A DNA stretch of 10,169 nucleotides, from the NCBI GenBank assembly GCA_021815905.1, contig JAKAZP010000060.1, forward strand, positions 1 to 10,169, in the 5' to 3' direction. Position numbers and translations under genes: made by a program. Under the pieces are notes generated by a model, which had not been told where the DNA came from, did not search any database, and saw only the letters and a list, made by a program, of their open reading frames with translations. Source of the DNA: Pseudomonadota bacterium (GTDB taxonomy: Bacteria > Pseudomonadota > Gammaproteobacteria > Steroidobacterales > Steroidobacteraceae). Below are positions 1-6,152 of this stretch, in pieces (within the stretch, counting starts at the first letter, position 1; the number at the start of each line of letters is the position of its first letter).

Positions 1-520
1 GATCAACAACAACACCCACTCGCAGGTCGACATCCGCGTGACCGGCTTCCAGTGGGGCTGGCAGTACCGCTACGTCGGCACGCCTGTCGCCTTCGTCTCC
101 AAGCTCTCCGAGGCGAGCAACGCCGCCCGCGAGCTCGGCTCCGGGATCAACCCCGACACCGTGCCGCACTACCTGCTCTCGGTGGATCATCCGATCGTGG
201 TGCCGGTGGGGGAGAAGATCCGCCTGCTCATCACCTCGGTGGACGTGATCCACTCCTGGTGGGTGCCGGACTTCGGCGTCAAGAAGGACGCGATCCCCGG
301 CTACATCAACGAAGCCTCCTTCACGGTGGACCCGAACAAGGCCGGGACCTACCGCGGGCAGTGCACCGAGCTCTGCGGCCGCGACCACGCCTTCATGCCG
401 ATCGTGGTCAAGGCCGTGTCGAAGTCCGAGTTCGAGGCCTGGCTGCAGCGCCAGGCCGCCCGGCAGAAACAGGCCTCGGCCGCCGCCGCCCCGACCGCCG
501 TCTCAGGCAGCTCACTTTAA
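1..520 (+). CDS. coxB: Cytochrome c oxidase subunit II (CuA subunit), 5'-truncated by window
   Basis: Subunit II of an aa3-type oxidase. It receives electrons from cytochrome c at the binuclear CuA centre on the periplasmic side and passes them to heme a. The reading frame is open from base 2, so the signal peptide and both membrane helices lie upstream of the window; only the cupredoxin domain is visible. The aromatic patch FQWGWQYRY is encoded near bases 50-75. CuA ligands are clear: the His of DVIHSWW (bases 251-253), then CTELC with H and M following (GQCTELCGRDHAFMP, from base 356). The Glu between the cysteines, a backbone CuA ligand and Mg-site residue in this family, is present. The protein ends about 40 residues after the CuA loop in an Ala-rich tail, so no cytochrome c domain is fused and this is not a caa3 enzyme. 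coxA follows after 18 bp. Confidence 0.97.
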   Translation, partial: INNNTHSQVDIRVTGFQWGWQYRYVGTPVAFVSKLSEASNAARELGSGINPDTVPHYLLSVDHPIVVPVGEKIRLLITSVDVIHSWWVPDFGVKKDAIPGYINEASFTVDPNKAGTYRGQCTELCGRDHAFMPIVVKAVSKSEFEAWLQRQAARQKQASAAAAPTAVSGSSL

Positions 521-538
521 ATCTCCAGAGGTCGCCCC

Positions 539-2146
539 ATGGCCGAGCCGCAGATCGCAACCGCAGCGCACGATTCGCACGATGACAAGCCGCACGGCTG
601 GCGGCGCTGGGTGTTCGCCACCAACCACAAGGACATCGGCACGATGTATCTCATCGCGTCGTGCGTGATGTTCTTCATCGGCGGCGCCGCCGCCATGGTG
701 ATCCGCGCGGAGCTGTTCAAGCCGGGCATGCAGATCCTCGACCCCGGCGAATTCAACTCCATGACCACGCTGCACGGGCTCATCATGATCTTCGACGCGG
801 TGATCCCCTCGTGGGTGGGGCTCGCGAACTGGATGATCCCGATGCAGATCGGCGCGCCCGACATGGCGCTGCCGCGGCTCAACAATCTGAGCTTCTGGAT
901 CCTGCCGTTCGCGTTCGTGCTGCTGCTGTCATCGCTGTTCGTCCCGGGCGGCGCGCCGGCGGGCGGCTGGACCATGTACCCGCCGCTCATGCTGCAGTTC
1001 GGCGCCTCGTTCCCGATGCTCATCTTCGCCATCCACCTGATGGGCATCTCCTCGATCCTGGGCGCGATCAACGTCATCGTCACCATCATGAACCTGCGCG
1101 CCCCCGGCATGAGCCTGCTGCGGATGCCGCTGTTCGTCTGGACCTGGCTCATCACGGCGTATCTGCTGATCGCGGTGATGCCGGTGCTCGCCGGCGGGGT
1201 GACGATGCTGCTCACGGATCACTTCTTCGGCACCAGCTTCTTCAACGCCGCGGGCGGCGGCGACCCGATCATGTTCCAGCACATCTTCTGGTTCTTCGGT
1301 CACCCGGAGGTCTACATCCTCATCCTGCCCGCCTTCGGCATCGTCTCGGAGATCATCCCCACGTTCTCGAGGAAGCCGCTGTTCGGCTACGAGGCGATGG
1401 TGTACGCGACCGCCTCGATCGCGTTCCTGTCGTTCATCGTCTGGGGACACCACATGTTCGTGGTGGGCATGCCGGTGGCCGCGCAGCTGTTCTTCATGTT
1501 CTCGACCATGCTGATCGCGGTGCCGACGGGCGTGAAGGTGTTCAACTGGACGGCGACCATGTGGAAGGGGTCCCTGTCCTTCGAGCCGCCGATGCTGTTC
1601 GCGGTGGCGTTCCTGTTCCTGTTCACCATCGGCGGCTTCTCGGGCCTCATGCTCGCGCTCGTGCCCGCGGACTATCAGTACCACGGCACGTATTTCGTGG
1701 TCGCGCACTTTCACTACGTGCTCGTCTCCGGAGCGATCTTCGCGGCCATGGGCGGGGTGTATTACTGGCTGCCGAAATGGACCGGCAAGATGTACGACAT
1801 GCGCCTCGCGAAGTGGCACTTCTGGCTGTCGGCGATCTTCGTGAACGTGCTGTTCTTCCCGCAGCACTTCCTCGGCCTCGCCGGCATGCCGCGCCGCATC
1901 CCCGATTACGCCGTGCAGTTCACCGACTGGAACATGGTGTCCTCGATCGGCGGCTTCGCGTTCGGGCTGTCGCAGCTGCTCTTCCCGTACCTCATCTGGA
2001 AGTGCGTCCGCTCCGGCAAGCGGGTCGAAGGCAAGGTCTGGGACGGCGCCCGCGGACTCGAGTGGGAGCTGCCCTCCCCGCCGCCCTTCCACTCCTGGCA
2101 CGAGCCGCCGACCGAGGCGATGATCGCCCGCGCCGCGGCGCATTGA
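539..2146 (+). CDS. coxA: Cytochrome c oxidase subunit I, A1-type heme-copper oxidase
   Basis: Catalytic subunit, 535 residues, the usual size, expected to form 12 membrane helices. It reduces O2 to water at the heme a3-CuB site and pumps protons. Visible ligands: heme a His79 and His392, heme a3 His390, CuB His255, His304 and His305, with Tyr259 in GHPEVY positioned for the His-Tyr crosslink. D-channel residues include Asp108 in the APDMALPRLNN stretch and Glu257, and the K-channel Lys333 lies in VPTGVKVFNW; together these define an A1-type pump. One oddity: the motif usually written HDTYYVVAHFHYV reads HGTYFVVAHFHYV, so the Mg-site Asp (bovine Asp369) is Gly383. The start is supported by AGAGG at 527-531, 7 bp ahead of the ATG. 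It sits between coxB and a small membrane-protein gene in one operon. Confidence 0.98.
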   Translation: MAEPQIATAAHDSHDDKPHGWRRWVFATNHKDIGTMYLIASCVMFFIGGAAAMVIRAELFKPGMQILDPGEFNSMTTLHGLIMIFDAVIPSWVGLANWMIPMQIGAPDMALPRLNNLSFWILPFAFVLLLSSLFVPGGAPAGGWTMYPPLMLQFGASFPMLIFAIHLMGISSILGAINVIVTIMNLRAPGMSLLRMPLFVWTWLITAYLLIAVMPVLAGGVTMLLTDHFFGTSFFNAAGGGDPIMFQHIFWFFGHPEVYILILPAFGIVSEIIPTFSRKPLFGYEAMVYATASIAFLSFIVWGHHMFVVGMPVAAQLFFMFSTMLIAVPTGVKVFNWTATMWKGSLSFEPPMLFAVAFLFLFTIGGFSGLMLALVPADYQYHGTYFVVAHFHYVLVSGAIFAAMGGVYYWLPKWTGKMYDMRLAKWHFWLSAIFVNVLFFPQHFLGLAGMPRRIPDYAVQFTDWNMVSSIGGFAFGLSQLLFPYLIWKCVRSGKRVEGKVWDGARGLEWELPSPPPFHSWHEPPTEAMIARAAAH

Positions 2147-2161
2147 GCGGCCGCACCGACG

Positions 2162-2329
2162 ATGCAGCTCGCCAAGGGTGAGGAGCCGACGGCTCCGATG
2201 GACTGGATGGATCCCGTGCGCCGGCGGCGGGTCCGGCGCACCACGCGGGTGGTGACCGGCATCGTGTTGTTCTTCTATTTCGGCTTCATCATCATGATGC
2301 TGTACCGGGCTTATCGGAACACGCATTAG
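2162..2329 (+). CDS. Small single-span membrane protein in the cox operon, function unknown
   Basis: A 55-residue frame fills the space between coxA (15 bp upstream) and coxC (14 bp downstream). Its layout is a short acidic/polar N-terminus, a strongly basic stretch (VRRRRVRRTTR, residues 19-29), one hydrophobic segment (about residues 30-47) and a short basic end, suggesting an N-in single-span protein. Many proteobacterial cox operons carry a tiny single-span 'cytochrome oxidase small assembly protein' at this place, and this could be a relative; I infer that from position and shape, not from a recognised signature. There is no Cys or His pair for copper, so it is not a shortened Cox11. The ATG at 2162 lacks a good ribosome site. 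An alternative ATG at 2198 has AGGAG at 2181-2185, 12 bp upstream, and would give 43 residues with the span intact. Confidence 0.72.
   Translation: MQLAKGEEPTAPMDWMDPVRRRRVRRTTRVVTGIVLFFYFGFIIMMLYRAYRNTH
2182..2196 (+). other. Perfect 6-bp inverted repeat next to an alternative start codon
   Basis: GGAGCC (2182-2187) and GGCTCC (2191-2196) form a perfect GC-rich stem with a GAC loop. The stem takes in most of the AGGAG sequence and ends one base before the in-frame ATG at 2198. If translation of the small membrane protein begins at 2198, this hairpin would mask its ribosome site; if it begins at 2162, the repeat is just coding sequence. No function is shown. Confidence 0.35.
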
Positions 2330-2343
2330 AAAGACCCAAAGCC

Positions 2344-3228
2344 ATGGCAAACGCACACGCGCCCTCCCCCGACAGCCACCACTACTACGTGCCCCACGGG
2401 AGCCCATGGCCGATCATCGCGGCCTTCTCGCTCTTCGGCCTGATGGTGGGGGCGATCCTCTACCTCGACGGCGCCGCCGGCGCCTGGGCGCTGCTCATCG
2501 GCCCGGTGCTGCTCGCCTTCATGTTCACCGGCTGGTTCTCGACCGTCATCGGGGAGAACCAGCACGGCGTCTACAACGCCCAGGTGGACCGGTCATTCCG
2601 CATGGGCATGATGTGGTTCATCTTCTCCGAGGTGATGTTCTTCGCCGCCTTCTTCGGCGCGCTGTTCTACGCCCGCATGTTCGCGATTCCCTGGCTGGGC
2701 GGCCAGGGCACCAAGGCCCTCACCAACTATCTGCTCTGGCCGCACTTCGAGTCGACCTGGCCCACCAACGGACCGGGGCAGGTGGGCGGCGCGAAGTTCG
2801 AGGTGATGAATCCGCTCGGCATCCCGGCGATCAACACCCTCATCCTGCTGTCGAGCGCGGTCACCGTCACCATCGCGCATCACGCGCTGCGCGCGGGCAA
2901 TCGCACCCGGCTCAAGATATTCCTGGCGATCACCTTCATCCTGGGTTTCACCTTCGTCGCGCTGCAGGCCCACGAGTACGGCGAGGCCTACCTGCACATG
3001 AACCTGCGCCTGACGACGGGCATCTACGGCACGACCTTCTTCATGCTGACCGGCTTTCACGGCCTGCACGTGACCATCGGCGCCATCATGCTGCTGGTCA
3101 TCTGGATCCGCGTGATGAGGGGGCACTTCACCCCGGACAAGCATTTCGCCTTCGAGGCGGTCGCCTGGTACTGGCACTTCGTCGATGTGGTCTGGCTCGG
3201 CCTGTATATCTTCGTCTACTGGCTCTAG
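2344..3228 (+). CDS. coxC: Cytochrome c oxidase subunit III
   Basis: Third core subunit of the oxidase, 294 residues, a seven-helix membrane protein that stabilises subunit I and supports sustained proton uptake. Family marks are clear: YYVPHGSPWPI near residues 14-24, the conserved Glu96 in FSEVMFFAAFFGALFYAR, AHEYGEAY with Glu211, the GFHGLHVTIG segment (residues 237-246) and the C-terminal AVAWYWHFVDVVWLGLYIFV. The stretch between the third and fourth helices (about residues 112-155) is a long hydrophilic loop, as is usual in proteobacterial subunit III. The ATG at 2344 is 14 bp after the small membrane-protein gene; the ribosome site is weak, so coupling to upstream translation is likely. 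The next gene downstream is on the opposite strand, 27 bp away. Confidence 0.97.
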   Translation: MANAHAPSPDSHHYYVPHGSPWPIIAAFSLFGLMVGAILYLDGAAGAWALLIGPVLLAFMFTGWFSTVIGENQHGVYNAQVDRSFRMGMMWFIFSEVMFFAAFFGALFYARMFAIPWLGGQGTKALTNYLLWPHFESTWPTNGPGQVGGAKFEVMNPLGIPAINTLILLSSAVTVTIAHHALRAGNRTRLKIFLAITFILGFTFVALQAHEYGEAYLHMNLRLTTGIYGTTFFMLTGFHGLHVTIGAIMLLVIWIRVMRGHFTPDKHFAFEAVAWYWHFVDVVWLGLYIFVYWL

Positions 3229-3255
3229 AGGCCGGCCGCCCCGGGGACCCGGGAG
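3229..3255. other. GC-rich gap between convergent coxC and DUF2909 genes, short hairpin
   Basis: This 27-bp gap separates the stop codons of coxC (plus) and the DUF2909 gene (minus). It contains the palindromes GGCCGGCC and CCCCGGGG. The second can fold with the following CCGGG into a 5-bp stem with a four-base loop (3240-3244 with 3249-3253). There is no T-tract on either strand, so I do not call an intrinsic terminator. Read-through from coxC into SURF1 seems possible. Confidence 0.3.
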
Positions 3256-3477
3256 CTATCGCGCCTGCACGGCGTGCGGCGCGATGAGACCGACGTACCA
3301 GGCGAGCATGAGCAGCGCGAACAGGCCGATCGAGAGCGCGATGCGGATGGTGAGCGCCCGGGCCATCTTCGCCGAGTCGTGCTCTCCGCCGCGGGAGAGA
3401 TGGAACAGCGCCGAGCCGAGGCTCGCGACGATGGCGATGAGCGCCGCGATGATGACGAGTCGAATCAGGCTCTGCAT
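3256..3477 (-). CDS. DUF2909-type twin-transmembrane small protein, antisense in the cox operon
   Basis: A 73-residue protein with two hydrophobic segments (about residues 4-24 and 44-66) joined by a short polar loop containing HLSRGGEHDSAKMARALTIR. Size, the two-span layout and the loop pattern match the DUF2909 'twin transmembrane protein' family, which from memory is found near SURF1 and coxC in gammaproteobacterial oxidase clusters, often on the opposite strand as here. The biochemical role is not known to me; a link to oxidase assembly is inferred from location. The open frame extends upstream to 3642, but the added residues are low-complexity basic sequence overlapping SURF1, whereas MQSLIRLVII at 3477 begins right at the first helix, so I start there. 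No convincing ribosome site is seen. Its promoter, if any, lies in the 40-bp gap before SURF1 or inside SURF1. Confidence 0.85.
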   Translation of the reverse strand: MQSLIRLVIIAALIAIVASLGSALFHLSRGGEHDSAKMARALTIRIALSIGLFALLMLAWYVGLIAPHAVQAR

Positions 3478-3517
3478 GACACCCAGTGTACCGCCTGGGG
3501 CCCCCTGAGCAACCGCC

Positions 3518-4279
3518 ATGTCCCTGAGAGTGCCCCTTGGACGGGGGCGCGTGTTCGCGCCCTCGCCGCTGTTCACCCTGCTGATGCTGGCGCTCGCGGT
3601 GGCCTTCGTCGCGCTCGGCCGCTGGCAGTGGCACCGGGGCACTGCGCGCGAGGTCGTGTACGCGCGCTATGCCCGGGGCGCCCGGAAGCTGCTCGACGTC
3701 GGATCGCAGCCGCTGTTCGAGCTCCCCGACTTTCAGCGGGTCCGCATCGAGGGCACGCTCGATGGCGCGCACCAGTTCCTGCTCGACAACAGCACCTGGC
3801 ATGGCCTCGACGGCTATCAGGTGCTGACGCCGCTCGAGCGCCCGGATGGCCGCATCGCCCTGGTCGACCGGGGCTGGGTGCGCTTCACCGGCAGCCGCCG
3901 GCATCTGCCCGACGTGGCGCTCACCGCCTCCGGCCCCGTCACGCTCACCGGGCGGCTGGGGAGCCTCCCGGTCGCGGGGCTGCCGAGCGGGCGCGCGCCG
4001 CCGCCGCCCGGGAGTGACTGGCCCAAGGTGACGAGCTTCCCGAGCATGCGTCAGTTGAGCGCCGCCCTCGGCCATTCCCTCGAGCCTCGCATCCTGCTGC
4101 TCGACCCCGGCGAGCCGTATGGCTATGTCCGGGACTGGCATCCCCCGGGGATGCCGGCGATGCGCAACTTCGGCTACGCCTTCCAATGGTGGTGCTTCGC
4201 GGCCCTGGCGCTCGTGCTCTGGGGCGTCATCAGCACCCGGCGCCGCGAGCCGGCGGCGCCGACCGGGAACACGCCATGA
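3518..4279 (+). CDS. SURF1-family cytochrome oxidase assembly protein
   Basis: Inner-membrane factor that helps deliver heme A to subunit I; 253 residues, typical for bacterial SURF1. The topology is the classical one: a helix near the N-terminus (about 17-34), a large periplasmic domain and a C-terminal helix (about 221-239). Family motifs are LGRWQWHR (33-40), the VRIEGTLDGAHQFLLDN stretch (75-91), YQVLTPLE (100-107), ALVDRGWV (114-121) and NFGYAFQWW (217-225). In many family members the residue at Asn217 is His (as in HxGYAxQW), so the substitution is notable but not disabling on present evidence. It lies after the antisense DUF2909 gene with a 40-bp divergent gap, so it may have its own promoter or be read through from coxC. 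Its stop overlaps the next start as ATGA (4276-4279), indicating translational coupling. Confidence 0.95.
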   Translation: MSLRVPLGRGRVFAPSPLFTLLMLALAVAFVALGRWQWHRGTAREVVYARYARGARKLLDVGSQPLFELPDFQRVRIEGTLDGAHQFLLDNSTWHGLDGYQVLTPLERPDGRIALVDRGWVRFTGSRRHLPDVALTASGPVTLTGRLGSLPVAGLPSGRAPPPPGSDWPKVTSFPSMRQLSAALGHSLEPRILLLDPGEPYGYVRDWHPPGMPAMRNFGYAFQWWCFAALALVLWGVISTRRREPAAPTGNTP

Positions 4280-4911
4280 GCCTGACCCCGGAGGAGGCGC
4301 GGCGGCTGCGTGCGCGCAACTTCCGCACCCTGGCGGTGCTCGCGGCGCTCTTCCTGCTGCCGCTCGTGGGCTCCGCGTGGCTCTATTACGGCACGCAATG
4401 GCGGCCCGCGGGCCACGTCAATCACGGCGAGCTGATCGAGCCGCCCCGCCGCCTGCCGGCGATGACTCTGCCCCGGCTGGATCCGGGCGCGCCGAGCGCC
4501 GGCCCGGCGGGGCTCCACTGGATCCCGGCCCGTCTGTTCCGGGGCGAGTGGTCGCTGGTGTACATCGGCGACGGGCGCTGCGATGCGGCGTGCCGGCGGA
4601 CGCTCGAGATCATGCGCGCGACGCACCTCTCCCTCGGCGAGGACATGACCCGGGTCGCCCCCCTGTTCCTGGTGACGGGGAACTGCTGCGCGGCGGACCT
4701 GGCGCCGGACCGGCCGGCGCTCCTCATCCTGGATGCCTCCGGTTCGGCCGGCTCGAGCCTCCTCGCGCAGTTCCCCGCGGCCGGCCGGTCGCACTCGATC
4801 TACGTGGTCGATCCGCTCGGGAACCTGATGATGCGTTACGATGTGCGCCGGGACCCGCGCGGTCTGCTGCTCGATCTGATGAAGCTGCTCCGCCTCTCGC
4901 AGATCGGCTGA
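4276..4911 (+). CDS. SCO-like thioredoxin-fold membrane protein, probable oxidase assembly factor
   Basis: A 211-residue protein with one N-terminal membrane helix (about residues 17-38) and a periplasmic domain that reads like a divergent SCO/thioredoxin fold. WSLVYIGDGRC is followed by Cys102-x3-Cys106, the spacing SCO proteins use to bind copper. His173 in RSHSIYVVDPLGNLMMRYD falls where SCO proteins carry their third copper ligand, just before the conserved (V/I)DPxG strand. An extra vicinal pair Cys137-Cys138 is present. SCO proteins load CuA of subunit II or reduce its cysteines; I infer a similar role. The usual Pro after the second Cys is absent and overall resemblance is weak, so a purely structural or redox role is possible. 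The start at 4276 is favoured because ATGA overlaps the SURF1 stop and GGGAA lies at 4265-4269. A longer upstream frame reads through SURF1 and is not believable. Confidence 0.85.
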   Translation: MSLTPEEARRLRARNFRTLAVLAALFLLPLVGSAWLYYGTQWRPAGHVNHGELIEPPRRLPAMTLPRLDPGAPSAGPAGLHWIPARLFRGEWSLVYIGDGRCDAACRRTLEIMRATHLSLGEDMTRVAPLFLVTGNCCAADLAPDRPALLILDASGSAGSSLLAQFPAAGRSHSIYVVDPLGNLMMRYDVRRDPRGLLLDLMKLLRLSQIG

Positions 4912-4960
4912 TGTCCGTCGATCGGAACGGCCTGCCCGGGGCCGCTTCCCGGACATCGGC
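4907..4960 (+). other. Long composite hairpin overlapping the stop of the SCO-like gene
   Basis: Bases 4907-4917 pair with 4950-4960 as an 11-bp stem with a single G-U wobble (T4909-G4958). After a six-base one-sided bulge (4918-4923), bases 4924-4932 pair with 4940-4949 as a 9-bp stem interrupted only by C4945, closed by a seven-base loop. The UGA stop (4909-4911) lies in the outer stem. There is no T-tract afterwards, so it is not a standard intrinsic terminator. It could be an mRNA 3'-end stabiliser, a processing or pause site, or an attenuator before ctaA. It is an RNA-structure prediction by eye only. Confidence 0.6.
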
Positions 4961-4990
4961 TCCGTTGCCGCCGGCAAGGGTTGCGACTTC

Positions 4991-5012
4991 TGCCGGCTGC
5001 GCCGTGCCGGCT
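4991..5012 (+). repeat. Short direct repeat TGCCGGCT, two copies 14 bp apart
   Basis: TGCCGGCT occurs at 4991-4998 and again at 5005-5012. Because the core GCCGGC is its own reverse complement, the two copies can also pair as a 6-bp hairpin with an 8-base loop. It lies just upstream of the ctaA ribosome site. In a genome this GC-rich, chance occurrence is quite possible. Confidence 0.35.
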
Positions 5013-5022
5013 CGAGCTCGAC

Positions 5023-5027
5023 GGAGA
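5023..5027 (+). promoter_or_regulatory. Ribosome binding site that fixes a TTG start for ctaA
   Basis: GGAGA at 5023-5027 is the best Shine-Dalgarno match in the region and stands 7 bases before the TTG at 5035-5037. The frame is also open further upstream to a TTG at 4981, but no ribosome site precedes that codon and the extra residues are not family-like. Confidence 0.7.
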
Positions 5028-5034
5028 CAGTTTC

Positions 5035-6135
5035 TTGACCTCAGTGCCGGTTGAGCGATGGATGCGCGGCCTGCTCATCGCAGGCGTGCTGCTGTGCTTC
5101 GGGGTGATCGCCCTGGGCGCCTTCGTGCGCCTGACGAATGCGGGCATCAGCTGCCCGGACTGGCCCGAGTGCTACGGAGAGCTCACACCCGCCGGCGCCG
5201 CGGCGAGCGAGCGGGCGCAGTCCGAGTTTCCCGGCCGGCCGCTGCACGAGGGCAGGGCCTGGCACGAGATGATCCATCGCTACGTCGCCGGCACGCTCGG
5301 CATCGTCATTCTCCTGATCACCGCGCTCGCCCTGTCGGCACCCGCCGGGCAGCGGCTCGTCGGTCGCGGAGTCGCGCTCGCGCTGCTCGCGACGGTGCTG
5401 GTTCAGGCGGCGCTCGGGATGCTGACGGTGACGTGGCTCCTGAAGCCGCTCATCGTCACGCTCCATCTGCTCTTCGGGATGACGACGCTGGCGCTGCTGT
5501 GGTGGTTGTGGCTCGGGCTGGCGGCGAGGCCGCGCGGCGCACTCGGTCCGCGCCTGTCCCCGATGCTCGCGGGCGGCGCCGAGCCCGGCGGCGTCAGCGC
5601 CAACGCGGCCGCGGCGCGCATGGCCCTCGGGCTCGCGATCCTCGGGCTCTGCGTGCTCGCGGTGCAGTTCTTTCTCGGCGCCTGGACCAGCGCCAACTAC
5701 GCCGCCTACGCCTGCCCGGACTTTCCGAGGTGTCAGGGAGCCTGGTGGCCGCACGCGGACTTCCGCGACGCCTTCGTGCTCTGGCGCCCCCTGCGCGACG
5801 TCGATTACCAGGGCGGCATCCTGCCGAACGCGGCGCGCGTCGCCATTCACCTGACGCACCGCCTGGGCGCGCTCGCGGTGACCCTGACCCTGGGGCTCGC
5901 CTGCCTCTACGTCCTCATGCGCCGCTCGCTCGCGGAAGCTCGATCGCGCGCCTGGCTCGTGCTCGGCGCACTGGGACTGCAGCTTGCGATCGGAATATCC
6001 ATGGTGCTCGCCACGTTTCCGCTCTGGTTGACGACCGCGCACACCGCGGGCGCGGCGCTGTTGCTCATGGCGCTGCTCGCGCTCGTCTCGAAGCTCCGCA
6101 CCCTGCGCGCGGTGCGCGCGGTCGGCGTGGCTTGA
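5035..6135 (+). CDS. ctaA: Heme A synthase (COX15/CtaA family)
   Basis: Integral membrane monooxygenase-type enzyme that converts heme O to heme A for the aa3 oxidase. With the TTG start it has 366 residues and the two-fold repeated four-helix layout of the family. The first half shows [21 protein letters not shown] (Cys40, Cys46), [13 protein letters not shown] (His77, His81) and [19 protein letters not shown] (His144). The second half repeats the pattern with [20 protein letters not shown] (Cys227, Cys233), IHLTHRLGA (His272, His275) and TTAHTAGA (His336). These histidines are the heme ligands of the family and the Cys pairs lie in the periplasmic loops. A Gly/Ala/Pro-rich linker of about 30 residues joins the halves (about 163-195). 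The start rests on GGAGA 7 bp upstream; a GTG at 5044 is an alternative. Its stop nearly abuts ctaB. Confidence 0.95.
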   Translation: MTSVPVERWMRGLLIAGVLLCFGVIALGAFVRLTNAGISCPDWPECYGELTPAGAAASERAQSEFPGRPLHEGRAWHEMIHRYVAGTLGIVILLITALALSAPAGQRLVGRGVALALLATVLVQAALGMLTVTWLLKPLIVTLHLLFGMTTLALLWWLWLGLAARPRGALGPRLSPMLAGGAEPGGVSANAAAARMALGLAILGLCVLAVQFFLGAWTSANYAAYACPDFPRCQGAWWPHADFRDAFVLWRPLRDVDYQGGILPNAARVAIHLTHRLGALAVTLTLGLACLYVLMRRSLAEARSRAWLVLGALGLQLAIGISMVLATFPLWLTTAHTAGAALLLMALLALVSKLRTLRAVRAVGVA

Positions 6136-6152
6136 TCGGCCAGGCGCCTGAA

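Larger units (their letters stand above)
4912..5034 (+). other. Structured 123-bp non-coding gap before ctaA
   Basis: This is the longest gap inside the oxidase operon. Besides the composite hairpin at its left end it holds a second small hairpin (TTGCC at 4965-4969 with GGCAA at 4973-4977, three-base loop) and two copies of TGCCGGCT. A 47-codon frame beginning with the ATG at 4911 crosses it but has low-complexity content and no family resemblance. No clear sigma-70 promoter is visible. Confidence 0.5.

Noticed and set aside
1..520. caa3-type oxidase with cytochrome c fused to subunit II
   Set aside because: The protein stops shortly after the CuA domain and contains no CxxCH heme motif.
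2162..2329. Small protein as a truncated Cox11/CtaG
   Set aside because: It lacks the Cox11 periplasmic domain and any Cys ligand, and no coding remnant of the rest of Cox11 is found before coxC.
929..2407. Long open frame (about 490 codons) on the minus strand opposite coxA
   Set aside because: Its product is low-complexity, rich in Arg, His, Glu and Asp with no recognisable domain. It is a codon-bias shadow of coxA, whose ligands and motifs are unmistakable.
3239..3253. Intrinsic terminator between coxC and DUF2909
   Set aside because: Only a 5-bp stem can form, and no T-tract follows on either strand.
4911..5054. 47-codon frame starting with an ATG overlapping the SCO-like stop
   Set aside because: It has an attractive TGATG overlap but no good ribosome site. 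The content is Ala/Arg/Pro-rich, it runs over the ctaA start, and the same bases are better explained by RNA hairpins.
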